Positions 1 to 7,392 of a stretch of 10,416 bases of DNA are shown in pieces. Source of the stretch: Gemmatimonadota bacterium (GTDB lineage Bacteria > Gemmatimonadota > Gemmatimonadetes > Gemmatimonadales > Gemmatimonadaceae); the NCBI GenBank assembly GCA_016704465.1, contig JADJAD010000022.1:1-10416 (forward strand), given 5' to 3'. How positions within the stretch are numbered: position 1 is the first letter of the stretch; each line of letters starts with the position of its first letter. The translations under genes and the position numbers were made by a program. The notes under the pieces were generated by a model. The model saw only the letters and a program-made list of their open reading frames with translations. It had not been told where the DNA came from and ran no database searches.

Positions 1-2008
1 ATTCGTTCACGCCTGCTCCACGCGCGGAGGTCGGCAGCGCGCCCGTGGGACGCGCGCCCGAGGCTGGCGGCAGATCCTCGTTGCGCCGTCGGTTTTCATG
101 TGGTCACAGCGACCGCATTCGTCGGCATGAGCGACCAGCACCGCCGCACTGGGTGCCCGCACACGTGGGCCGTGCTCGCCGATGTGGAAAATGCGACGGG
201 CGATCCCGTGTTCGAGCGTACCGTCCCGGTGGCCATCGCTGCATCGTTGGCCCAGTCCGACCGTGTGTACGTAGTCCCGCCAACCCGTATCTCGACAGCG
301 CGGGCACGCATGCGACTGCTAGCGAGCGACAGCGCGCTCGGCGTCTTTGGCCCGCGAGCTGGCGCAGCGCGGGGGTGAATTTGGTGATCGTCCTCCGTTG
401 AGCGTGCCGACAGCGCCGCTTCGAGATCGAGGCGCTGCCGGTTGATCGATGCCAAATCCCGGGTGCTTGCCGCCGTGACGGAGCGAGCCGCGAGTCGCGC
501 CGACGTGATCGACGCGCGCTCGATCGGTTGGGTCGTCAGTTTGCACGACGCGGGGGTTCGGGTATGCCCGCGCGTCGCACTCCCATTCCACCCCGCTGCC
601 GCAGGTCACGACCGCCTCGCTCACCGAGGCGCTGCAGAAAGTTTGCCGGATCGCGCGCGCGTTCGAGGCGTATCGGCTGCAAGAGGCCGAAGATGCGTGG
701 AAGGGCGGCGCGGTGGCTCGACTCCACTTTCGCCTCGGCGCTGGCCGCCTGAGGGCTTCTGTGGACCAATCGTCCCGCGCTGGGCGACACCAACTTCGCG
801 CGGGCGCTGGCGACCATCGGTCCGTTGCCCGCGCGCGACCAGCTGCTCGTGCGCGCGCGAATCGGAAGTTCGCACAATGAGTAACAGGGACTCCTCAGTG
901 GCGCTGTTGAGGACGCAACTGCAGGCCCACCACAGGGATGTCGATGTGCTTGGCATGCTGGTATTGCGACTACGTCCGCATGAAGCGGAGCACCGGGCCG
1001 CGGACGTGCTGTCGCAGCTGACGGCGCTCGACTCGACCGACCATGTGACCGATCAACCTCGCCACCGCCGAAAAGCAGCTGCAGCGCTATCCGCAGGCGA
1101 TCGTCCACTACCGGCGCGCCTTTGCCCAGATACCGCTCCTCGATTGAGACGGCCAACGGAAACATCAACCACGAGTTTGGCGGTGTGTTCGTGAAGATGG
1201 GCCAGCTCGATTCGGCGGCCGCGGTCTTTTCCAAGCTGCTGGCAGGTGACGCACTTACCCGGGCGCGCGGGCTGCGCTCGCTGGCGTTCCTGTCCATGTA
1301 CCGGGCGCGTTACGTCGAGGCGAGCGCCAGCCTTTCCGAAGCGAACGTCCTGCTGGGCGATGGGCCGGCCTGGGTCAGCGTGGTGCGCAACCGGTTGCTG
1401 CTGGCGACGACGCTGTCGAGGCGCGGGCGCGGGCGGGAAGCGCGTGCGCAGCTCGACACGGCGTTTGCTGCCATACGAGGAACGATGTCGAGCCGACGCT
1501 GCTGCTCTGGCTGGGCACGGCACTCGCGCGCGTCGGTGACGTCGCACGCGCCGCGTGTTGCCGTGCTGGACGTGGTGCGCACGCGCGAGCACGCGGGGAG
1601 CCGCGACCGATCGTGCTGCCGTGGAAGGACTGACCGGCGAGCTCTGGTGGCGCGGCGTCGGGCGCGGGAGGCGATCCCGCACCTCGAGGCGGCGTTGCGC
1701 GCCGACTCGACCGCCCTCGCGCGCGAGTCGTTGGCCCACGCCTCGGCGGCCGCTGGCGACCTTGGCCCGGCGATCCGAACCTTATCGGCGCATTGACGGC
1801 ACGCCGGAGTTTGGCTGGGAGGGCAGGCGCGCTGGTACTTGGCGCCCTACACGACATCGGCATGTCTCCCAGGAGGCGCGGAGCGACAAGCGGGCCGCCC
1901 CCCCGCGGCGTGCGGCCGCTTCCTCGCGCTGGCGCGGCGGGGGACGCGGCGCTTCCGCTGGTGACGGAGGTGCGCGGCCGGGTGCGGCGGCTGGGGCGGG
2001 ATACGTAG
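1..2008 (+). CDS. C-terminal sensor/TPR half of a Ser/Thr kinase-type protein (5' partial, frameshifted)
   Basis: The kinase N-terminus, if present, lies left of the window. The first readable segment (about 165-310) contains VLADVENATGDPVFE followed by a Gln-Ser and RVYVVPP stretch. This matches the domain that follows the membrane helix in kinase-TPR proteins (consensus vLADFeNrTGDpvFd...LeQSp). Next come VLAAVTERAASRADVIDA (about 463-515) and a QVTTASL segment (about 604) leading to LDSTFASALAA (to 752), the usual entry into TPR repeats. TPR-like helices follow: INLATAEKQLQRYPQAIVHY from 1052, FVKMGQLDSAAAVFSKLLAG from about 1188, and YVEASASLSEANVLLGDGPA from about 1312. The C-terminus reads DAALPLVTEVRGRVRRLGRDT with stop TAG at 2006-2008. 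All three forward frames are needed, with at least six switches. The role is probably protein-protein interaction in a membrane-bound signalling protein, with a periplasmic location inferred. No catalytic kinase motif is visible, so it could also be a kinase-less TPR regulator. Confidence 0.6.
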
Positions 2009-2023
2009 CACTCGGGCCCGTGT

Positions 2024-2511
2024 TTACGATCCGCCCGCGCCGCTCCGCAAGGTAAGGAAGCCACCCGCCCCGCTGTCGGCATCCGCCGCCGCTCCATCCG
2101 TCGTGGCCCGAATGCAACCGGTCGCGTGAAGGGGACCCCGAGGAACGTCAGCACATCGAGCGCGGTCTGCCCGGACGCCTCCACGAGATCCTCGTAGCTC
2201 TCCCGAAACGGCGGCGTCGCCACTCCTCGAAATAGCGCGCCCATCCGTGGGAGCTTCGACCCGAGTCCCGTTGCTCCCCGCGCCGGCACAGAGAGACCAG
2301 TTGCAGGTACTCGGCTCGCGTCGGGCGCGCCGTGCCGCGTCGGCCTCTCCCGTTTCCCAGCCACCGGCCTCGGCGCTGAGCAGGTACTCCGCAGGTTCGC
2401 CGACAAGGCCGTGTTGCCCAGCGCCTTGCACAGCAGCGAACTGCTGCTGCCGCTACATGGCGCGGATGAGGGTAGCAGCGCGTTGGTTCTCCAGAGGACA
2501 GATGCTGCCAA
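2024..2511 (-). pseudogene. Sulfotransferase-like gene (Stf0 type), shortened and frameshifted
   Basis: Reading the minus strand, SGSSSSLLCKALGNTAL (about 2480-2405) resembles the PAPS phosphate-binding loop of Stf0-type sulfotransferases (PRSGSsLLc..L...g). It continues in another frame as LVGEPAEYL. RAEYLQLVSLCRRGEQ and GWARYFEEWRRRR follow. Then YEDLVEASGQTALDVLTFLG (about 2196-2137) matches the family C-terminal motif in which a YEDL segment precedes a helix and FLGvp. A further frame ends with WLPYLAERRGRIVNTGPSAT. Only about 80 residues separate the P-loop-like motif from YEDL, where the family usually has well over 150. The central 3'-phosphate-binding helix region is not visible, so internal deletion is likely in addition to the frame changes. 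The gene runs convergent with the TPR gene ending at 2008 and divergent from the peptide gene at 2666. The start is uncertain. The sulfotransferase superfamily is likely; Stf0 assignment is weaker. Confidence 0.45.
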
Positions 2512-2665
2512 ACACTAGACCGTCGAGGTTGTCACGCGTGCTCGTCGTGAGGTTGCGTGGCGTATGCGCCACAGGGTGGCGGATGCCTCTGGTCGTCCCC
2601 GAATTCGTGGCGCGGTCGAACGCATCATAGCGCGCCGCACCCACCAAACTAGCGGGGCCGACACC
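2512..2665. other. Divergent intergenic region
   Basis: This short region separates the minus-strand sulfotransferase remnant from the plus-strand peptide gene and should hold any promoters for both. Open frames run through it in both directions, but I recognise no protein in them. I see no convincing -35/-10 pair and no strong Shine-Dalgarno sequence before the ATG at 2666; the nearest purine-rich stretch is AGCGGGG at 2651-2657. No palindromic operator stands out. Confidence 0.3.
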
Positions 2666-3007
2666 ATGACGACACGCGACGCCGGACCGGACTGGATCCC
2701 GAACACTCCGACCGCACGCGCGCTCGAGGGCGCCGTGCACGGTGTGGCGGAAGGTGCCGTGGCGATCGAGAAGCCATCGCCGGGCAGGTGCCGGGAAGTC
2801 CCGGCCGACCCGAGCGCCCCCGGTGCGCCGACCTGTTCGGGACGCAAGTACATCGTCGCCGATCCCGATGCGCCCGCCGCGCCGCTGTGCGGGCCGAAGA
2901 ATTACATCATCGCCCCCGACACGGCGCCATCCAGTCGACTGGCACCGGCGAGCAGGTCGGAGTGGGCGACGCGGTTCGGCGCGGAGCTGGCGGAACGGTT
3001 CCGGTAG
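2666..3007 (+). CDS. Repeat-containing small protein, candidate RiPP precursor for the adjacent radical SAM enzyme
   Basis: This 113-residue protein starts MTTRDAGPDWIPNTPTARAL and matches no family I know. Residues 1-41 form a leader-like region ending near a first cysteine (Cys42, in GRCREVP). Residues 47-64 and 65-82 are two tandem 18-residue repeats, ADPSAPGAPTCSGRKYIV and ADPDAPAAPLCGPKNYII. Ten positions are identical, and each copy has one Cys (57, 75) and one Tyr (62, 80). A weaker third start, APDTAP, follows. The tail (about 96-113) is a charged, probably helical segment ending AELAERFR. ATG at 2666 was chosen over the in-frame ATG at 2564 because the upstream 34 residues are basic and featureless. 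The gene stops at 3007, 12 bases before a radical SAM/SPASM gene and in the same frame. A short modified peptide beside a SPASM maturase is the standard RiPP arrangement. The type of modification cannot be read from the sequence. Confidence 0.6.
   Translation: MTTRDAGPDWIPNTPTARALEGAVHGVAEGAVAIEKPSPGRCREVPADPSAPGAPTCSGRKYIVADPDAPAAPLCGPKNYIIAPDTAPSSRLAPASRSEWATRFGAELAERFR
2804..2911 (+). repeat. Two tandem 54-bp coding repeats (18-residue units)
   Basis: Copy 1 spans 2804-2857 and copy 2 spans 2858-2911, in frame and without a gap. Ten of 18 residues are identical: A, D, P, A, P, A, P, C, Y and I at unit positions 1, 2, 3, 5, 6, 8, 9, 11, 16 and 17. R/K and V/I substitutions are conservative. 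Only six of the 18 codons are identical, because the conserved Asp, Pro, Ala and Cys use different synonymous codons in each copy. The duplication is therefore old and appears to have been kept at protein level. Confidence 0.8.
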
Positions 3008-3019
3008 CCGCGACACGAC

Positions 3020-4210
3020 GTGCGATTCGCGCCGTCGCGCTACAACACGCTTGCCGACACGGCCGATGGGCGGGGGCACCGGGTGTTCCATGCGTTCACC
3101 GGTGCCCTGCTGGAGCTCGGTGATTCGGAATACGCCGCTGTATCGGCGCTGCACGAGGCGCCGACTCCCGGACTCGGTACCGCCAGCGGAGGGCCGGCAT
3201 CGGAACCGCGCTGCCCGAGGTGAGCGACGTGTTCCCCGGGAACGGCTCGTGCGCGCCGGCGTGCTCGTGCCGCAGGGTTTTGACGAGCGCGAGGCGCTGT
3301 TCGACATCCGGCGACGCGCGCTGGCATCGCCCGACGCGCTGTTGCTCACGCTGGCGCCAACGATCCAGTGCAACTTTCGCTGCACGTACTGCTTCGGTTA
3401 CACCGACAAGAGGCAATGGCGCCGGCGGTTGAGGGCGACCTCGTGCGGTTCATCGTCGCGCAGTCGGCGGGGTGCGCCCCATCACGACGACGTGGTTCCG
3501 GCGGTGAGCCCTGCTCCAGCCCGACATCGTCGAGCGCGTCCAGCGCTTCACCAACGAGTGGGAGCGTCGCGCGGGATCGCGGTCAAGCGCGGGATCGTGA
3601 CCAACGGCTACTTCCTCGCGGACGACATGGTGGCGCGGCTGCAGCGGCTGGGCGCGTGGAGATGGTGCAGGTGACGCTGGACGGCCTCCCAGGTACGCAC
3701 GACCAGCGTCGAGTCCCGCTCGGCGGGCAGGGACGTGGCACCGGATCGTCGCGAACTGCCGCACCGCGCTCGCGGCCGGGTTGCCGGTGAACCTGCGCAT
3801 CAGCAACGGGGACCGTCGCAACGCGCCGTCGCTCGGTGCCCTGCTCGACGTCCTCATCGACGGGGGTGGTCCCCGCCGCGCACGTAAGCGCGGGGTTCAT
3901 CGTCGACTCGACCGGCGCCTGCGCGCACGTGAAGGATGACGTGTTGCGCGACGAGGCGCGCGCGCATCGTCGTGCGCTTCGACGCCGAGCTGCTGCAGCG
4001 ACCGACGCCAAGCAGCGGCGGTGGCAGCGTTACGACCCATCGATCCGACGCGGGTGCTCCAACTGCTCCGCGCTTCCGACGTGCATGGGGGGGTGCCCAT
4101 GGGAGTACGAACGGCTGGGGCGGGTGGACCATGGAGAGTGCGATCCGTTCCGGTTCTTCGCGGGAGCTGGTGACGTTGGCGCACGGGGATGGCGAAGTTG
4201 CCGGACGGGC
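3020..4210 (+). CDS. Radical SAM/SPASM peptide maturase (frameshifted in this assembly)
   Basis: An iron-sulfur enzyme of the radical SAM superfamily that probably modifies the peptide encoded just upstream. The GTG start at 3020 gives RFAPSRYNTLADTADGRGH and VFHAFTGALLELGDSEY, the usual N-terminal peptide-recognition style of these maturases. In a second frame, ERLVRAGVLVPQGFDERE leads to LAPTIQCNFRCTYCFGYTDK (about 3352-3411), with the CxxxCxxC motif that binds the SAM cluster. Near 3493-3512 TTWF is followed by a GGEP motif that is readable after small corrections (extra C in ttccgg, missing C after gag). GIVTNGYFLADDMVARLQRL, then VQVTLDGLPGTHDQRR and LAAGLPVNLRISNGDRRN, continue the barrel. 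The C-terminal SPASM domain shows STGACAHVKDD and then RGCSNCSALPTCMGGCPWEY with the later Cys in HGECDPFRF (about 4045-4155), the ligands for auxiliary clusters. At least six frame changes interrupt it. The stop is uncertain: readable homology ends near 4155, and the stop could be as late as 4451. Confidence 0.75.
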
Positions 4211-4402
4211 GGATCGTCGCAACCGAATCAGCGGCTGGCCCGCCAGGGCGGTGCGCGAGACGTGGGTGCACCGGCACGAGCGCGTACAGCTGCTGCACCG
4301 TTTGCTCAAGGATGAACGAAAGTCACTCGACGACCTGGGACCATCGGCACAGCTCGCGAGCGTGTGCCGCTTCGAAGCGGTACGTACGAACTGCCTTCCC
4401 AG
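4211..4402 (+). other. Tail region after the radical SAM gene
   Basis: An open plus-strand frame (from about 4150, stopping at 4451) reads RELVTLAHGDGEVAGRADRR, later HERVQLLHRLLKDERKSLDD. It may be the true C-terminus of the maturase after a frame change near 4160. I recognise no domain in it. Its last part overlaps the 3' end of the minus-strand TPR gene at 4403. Confidence 0.3.
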
Positions 4403-5268
4403 TCAACGACCTCGCAGCAACGCTCGTGCCGAGTCCAGCCGCCTCCGCTGAAGCTGCAGCTGCTCCCTCGCTCGTGCGTCGGGCTGCGACTGTTGCTCAA
4501 GCGCCTGGGTAGTGGCATCCAGCGAGCGCTCCGCATCCGCCAGAAGCCCTGCGTCCACCTCGCACTGCCCGCGCCTCACGAGCGAGCTGACCGTCAACGA
4601 GTGCGCGGTGCCCAGCGCCGCACGCCGGATGCGTGCCGCCTCAGCGAACGACGTGATCGACTGCTCGTGCCGCTGCAGGTCGTGGTACGTGGCGCCGAGG
4701 TTGTGGCGGGCGTAGGCGACGGTCGGGTGATCGGGTCCGAGCGCAGCCGTGAGTCGCGCGAGCGCGTCGCGCTGCATCGCCAACGTGTCCCCGTGCTTCC
4801 CCTGATCGTCGAGCGCAGCCGCGAGGCTGCTTTGCGTTTTTGGTGCCAACCATCGGATGCGCGGCGCCGAGTGCGGCGGTCCTGCGCGACTAGGTGATGC
4901 GGCACGGGCGGGTTGGTCGAGCTCGTGCAACGCCGCCGCGAGGCTGTTCATCGCGCCAGCCACCCGCGGGTTGTCGTCGCCGTTCGCGGCCCGCCGGATG
5001 GCGACGGCGCTGGCAACCAGCGACTCGGCCTCCGCGGCCCGCACCAGGTTGCCGAGCAATGCGCCGAGGTCCGACATGCGCTCGGCAAGCTCCGTGTCCG
5101 CGGGGGGGGTACGTCTCCCGGGCGATGGTCAGCGCCTGGCGATACACCGGCTCGGCGTCGGCGAGGCGCCCTGGTCCACGAGCGACGTGGCGAGGGCGCT
5201 CAGCGATCTGACGTGTTCGTCGCGGTGCGCGCGGGGGCGCCGGCGAAGACGGTACTCGCGCGTTGCAA
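4403..5268 (-). CDS. Kinesin-light-chain-type TPR protein, C-terminal part (5' truncated)
   Basis: Read from about 5268 leftward, the minus strand gives DEHVRSLSALATSLVDQG, then LADAEPVYRQALTIARETYP in another frame. From 5077 it is open to the TGA at 4403-4405. Successive repeats of about 42 residues include VAGAMNSLAAALHELDQPAR, SLAAALDDQGKHGDTLAMQR, LGPDHPTVAYARHNLGATYH and LVRRGQCEVDAGLLADAERS. The LGxDHP and LAxxLxxxGxxxxA signatures are typical of TPR_12 (kinesin light chain) repeats, often found C-terminal to bacterial protein kinases. The protein ends in a basic, glutamine-rich helix (QLQLQRRRLDSARALLRG). A frame slip near 4855-4870 disturbs one repeat, where HPMVGT is readable in another frame. 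A further slip falls in an eight-G run at 5102-5109. Homology stops abruptly near 5268, just inside an in-frame stop, with no N-terminal domain. It probably acts as a protein-binding scaffold. Confidence 0.65.
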
Positions 5269-5285
5269 AGGCGTCTCAAACCGGT

Positions 5286-5906
5286 CGGCTGTGCCTTGGC
5301 CTGCCAGTCACTGGCTCGAGCGTCACCGCCACCCTCATCGCCGCACGCGGGCAGCTCACCGCAACCGCGTCCACGTTCGCCTTCACCCGCACCAACTTCG
5401 CACTGCCGCAGCCGGTGCGGTACACCGCCGTGGACGATGCCATGAGCGAAGGGCCGCACCACGACACGCTGACCTTCACGCTGCGCCAGGGCGGCGGTTC
5501 GAACGACCCCCGCGCCCCGTGGTTCATCGTCGATAACGATCCACCGGTCGACCCCGCGGTGTCCATCGTCCTCGCGCCGACCATCGCGAACGTGGGGCAG
5601 GGGGTCGATGCGCGCTTTCGGATCACGAACAACGGACCGGGCGCCTCCACCGGGTCGACGTTCCGCATCCCTGCGCTGGCGGGACTGACGTACCTGTCGC
5701 CGGGACCGGGGACGAGTTGTTCGGTGAGCGTGGGGACGCTGACGTGCACCGTTGGAGCGCTCGCTGCGGGCGCCTCAGTAGACGTCGTGGTGCTCTACCA
5801 ATCGTCGACGCATGGTGCGTGGACCAACACGCTCAAGGTCCGCGGCAACGATTGGGACAATGCGTCGGAGAACAACATGGTGCCGTGGGTGATGACGATC
5901 AGTTAG
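5286..5906 (+). CDS. Calx-beta-like plus DUF11 surface protein, C-terminal part (5' truncated)
   Basis: This frame is intact to TAG at 5904-5906, without the indels seen elsewhere. About 5298-5540 is the second half of a Calx-beta-like module: VTATLIAARGQLTATASTFA, then NFALPQPVRYTAVDDAMSEG and the closing IVDNDPP. The TAVDDxxxEGxH and xDNDPP signatures are typical. About 5550-5890 is a DUF11-type immunoglobulin-like domain: VDARFRITNNGPGASTG, YLSPGPGTSCSVSVGTLTC and VGALAAGASVDVVV. The family consensus is vTNnGPs...C......C..g.LaaG. The protein ends WVMTIS with no sorting signal visible. Such modules occur in large exported or cell-surface bacterial proteins. The frame stays open upstream to 4857, but that part is antisense to the TPR gene and shows no homology. 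The signal peptide and the first half of the Calx-beta module are missing. Confidence 0.65.
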   Translation, partial: RLCLGLPVTGSSVTATLIAARGQLTATASTFAFTRTNFALPQPVRYTAVDDAMSEGPHHDTLTFTLRQGGGSNDPRAPWFIVDNDPPVDPAVSIVLAPTIANVGQGVDARFRITNNGPGASTGSTFRIPALAGLTYLSPGPGTSCSVSVGTLTCTVGALAAGASVDVVVLYQSSTHGAWTNTLKVRGNDWDNASENNMVPWVMTIS

Positions 5907-5930
5907 GGGGAGATTGCGGCCACCGGGAAC

Positions 5931-5952
5931 GCACGACCGGTGCACGACCGGT
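5931..5952 (+). repeat. 11-bp tandem duplication forming a small hairpin
   Basis: The 11-mer gcacgaccggt occurs twice back to back at 5931-5941 and 5942-5952, between the convergent DUF11 and cytochrome genes. The two ACCGGT hexamers (5936-5941 and 5947-5952) can pair as a 6-bp stem around a 5-base loop. No T-run follows on either strand, so a canonical intrinsic terminator is not supported. Confidence 0.5.
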
Positions 5953-6047
5953 GCGCGCCGATTGCGGACGGCCTGCGGGCAGGTCGACGCGATCGGCCTT
6001 GGCAGGGTCGAGGACAGCAGCAAAATCGTTTGGGATGCGCCCCGCCC

Positions 6048-6910
6048 CTACCGCGCCGGTGCCACCCGCTCAATCGCCGGCTGGCTCCTCAGGAACTCGT
6101 AGATCGCGGTCATCTCGTCGTCCGTCAGGCTGGCAAACGACCGCCACGGCATCTCCTCGACACTCAGCGCCCGCCCGTCCGGCGTCCGCCCCTGGCGCAC
6201 CGCGAGTGCAAACTGCTCCAGCGTCCACGACGCGGCGCCGGTGGAATGACTCGTGAGGTTCGGGGCCCACCAGTCGATCTCGGCGACGAACAACGGCCGC
6301 CGGAAGTCGGCGCCATGGCACGTGGCGCAGAGCGGGTGAAGCGGCTCACAGCGTCGGCGGCGCTCGCCGGATGCCGATCGGCCTGAGGAGTGATGCGCGC
6401 CGGCTGCAGTTCGGTCGCCTGAAACGCCGCGACGGCCCGCCCGATCGGTCCCACGGATCGCTGCATCAGCGCACGCGGCGTGTCCGGTAGCGAGGCGATG
6501 TACCCGGCGATGTCGGCCATGTCGTCGTCGGACAAGTGAGCGTATGCTTGACTGGGCATGATCAGCAGGGCGCGACCATCACTGCCGATGCCATGACGCA
6601 CCGCACGCTCCACCACGGCGGCCGACACGCGCCCTCCGGTGAGATTGGGTGCCGGCAACCGCATGAAGGGGCCGCCGTCGAGAAAGTCCGAGCCCGCCAG
6701 GTCGGTCCCATGGCACTGCGTGCACGCCATCGCGTTCGCGAGGCGTCCGCCCTCCGTCTGACGCTCCGGCGCGGTGACCGCCGCCGGAGCGTCGTGCGGC
6801 GGGACCTCGATCGCCGCCGCGAGTCGCGCGCTCCCCACGCCGATCGTTGCAAGTACGACGACAGTCAATGCGGTCACGACCCACGCCACCGTGCGCCCGA
6901 CGCGTTTCAT
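6048..6910 (-). CDS. Membrane-anchored diheme cytochrome c
   Basis: Electron-transfer protein with two class I cytochrome c modules, probably tethered to the cytoplasmic membrane and facing the periplasm. Translation starts MKRVGRTVAWVVTALTVVVL. A basic N-terminus and a hydrophobic helix at about residues 9-26 form a signal anchor. Heme site 1 is CTQCHG (Cys63, Cys66, His67). Its likely axial Met lies in LIMPSQAYAHLSDDDMADIA, before the closing helix GYIASLP. Heme site 2 is CATCHG at 6312-6329, followed by NLTSHSTG and VEEMPWRSFASLTDDEMTAI with a second MP axial candidate. One net frame change near 6335-6365, between the two modules, must be corrected to join them. The stop is TAG at 6048-6050. 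ATG at 6910 is preferred over starts further upstream because a Shine-Dalgarno sequence and the signal anchor fit it. It lies 128 bases downstream of the RND pump gene on the same strand. A role with the pump is not evident. Confidence 0.8.
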
Positions 6911-6915
6911 CGCGG

Positions 6916-6922
6916 CTCTCCT
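6916..6922 (-). promoter_or_regulatory. Ribosome binding site of the cytochrome c gene
   Basis: On the minus strand AGGAGAG lies five bases before the ATG at 6910, with the AGGAG core at suitable spacing. It decides the start at 6910. Confidence 0.6.
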
Positions 6923-6972
6923 GGCAAGAGGGCTGGAAGGCACTCCATCGTTGACACCTCGGCCGACTCCCG

Positions 6973-7001
6973 ATTCTGCATCCGATGCGGGACGTTGTGA
7001 A
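6973..7001 (-). promoter_or_regulatory. Possible sigma-70-type promoter for the cytochrome c gene
   Basis: On the minus strand TTCACA (7001-6996) and CAGAAT (6978-6973) are separated by exactly 17 bases. They match TTGACA at 5 of 6 and TATAAT at 4 of 6. This would give a leader of roughly 55-60 bases before the ATG at 6910. It suggests separate transcription of the cytochrome gene, but such matches can occur by chance. Confidence 0.3.
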
Positions 7002-7038
7002 GACCCACGGGGCAATTCCAGGTGCGCGTGGCCGTGCC

Positions 7039-7374
7039 TCACCCGCCGGCCGGCGCCAGGACGTCGGCCGCCGACCTCACGCCCTCTGCGTCCCGCACCA
7101 CCGCTCGCTCCTTCCACAACGAGTACACCGCGGGGATGACCACCAGCGTCAGGATCGTGCTCGACACCATTCCCCCGACCATCGGCGCGGCGATGCGCTT
7201 CATCACACTCGCCCCCGTACCACCTCCCCACAGGATGGGAAGCAACCCGGCCATGATCGCGGTCACGGTCATCATCTTCGGGCGCACGCGCTCCACCGCG
7301 CCCTCGATCACGGCCTCATACAGTTGCGGTAACGTCGGGCGTTGCGACTGACGACATCGCTCGGCCCAGGGCAT
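7039..7374 (-). CDS. cusA: CusA fragment: C-terminal helices
   Basis: Reads PQLYEAVIEGAVERVRPKMM, with the conserved Lys of the proton relay in VRPK. It continues with TAIMAGLLPILWGGGTGASV, then RIAAPMVGGMVSSTILTLVV and IPAVYSLWKERAVV, and stops with TGA at 7039-7041. Homology in this frame begins near 7345. Confidence 0.8.
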   Translation of the reverse strand: MPWAERCRQSQRPTLPQLYEAVIEGAVERVRPKMMTVTAIMAGLLPILWGGGTGASVMKRIAAPMVGGMVSSTILTLVVIPAVYSLWKERAVVRDAEGVRSAADVLAPAGG

Positions 7375-7392
7375 GATCGAGGTAGATGAGCA

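Noticed and set aside
1375..2511. Long minus-strand open frame of 378 codons
   Set aside because: Only its first part (about 2480-2080) resembles a sulfotransferase. The rest is antisense to the plus-strand TPR gene and is Arg/Pro/Ala-rich low-information translation typical of GC-rich shadow frames.
2804..2911. CRISPR-like or regulatory DNA repeat
   Set aside because: The repeat is in frame, has no spacers, and is conserved in amino acids rather than bases.
2453..3385. Long minus-strand open frame of 310 codons
   Set aside because: It is antisense to the repeat peptide and the maturase N-terminus, where the plus strand shows clear motifs and protein-level repeats. The minus translation has no recognisable domain.
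4857..5285. Upstream extension of the DUF11 reading frame to an ATG at 4857
   Set aside because: This part is antisense to convincing TPR repeats, and its translation shows no signal peptide or domain.
5930..5956. Intrinsic terminator between the convergent DUF11 and cytochrome genes
   Set aside because: The stem is only six base pairs and no T-run follows on either strand.
6964..6995. Hairpin gcatc/gatgc as a terminator after cusA
   Set aside because: The five-base-pair stem with a one-base loop is too small and lacks a T-run. The same stretch is better explained as the spacer of a possible promoter.
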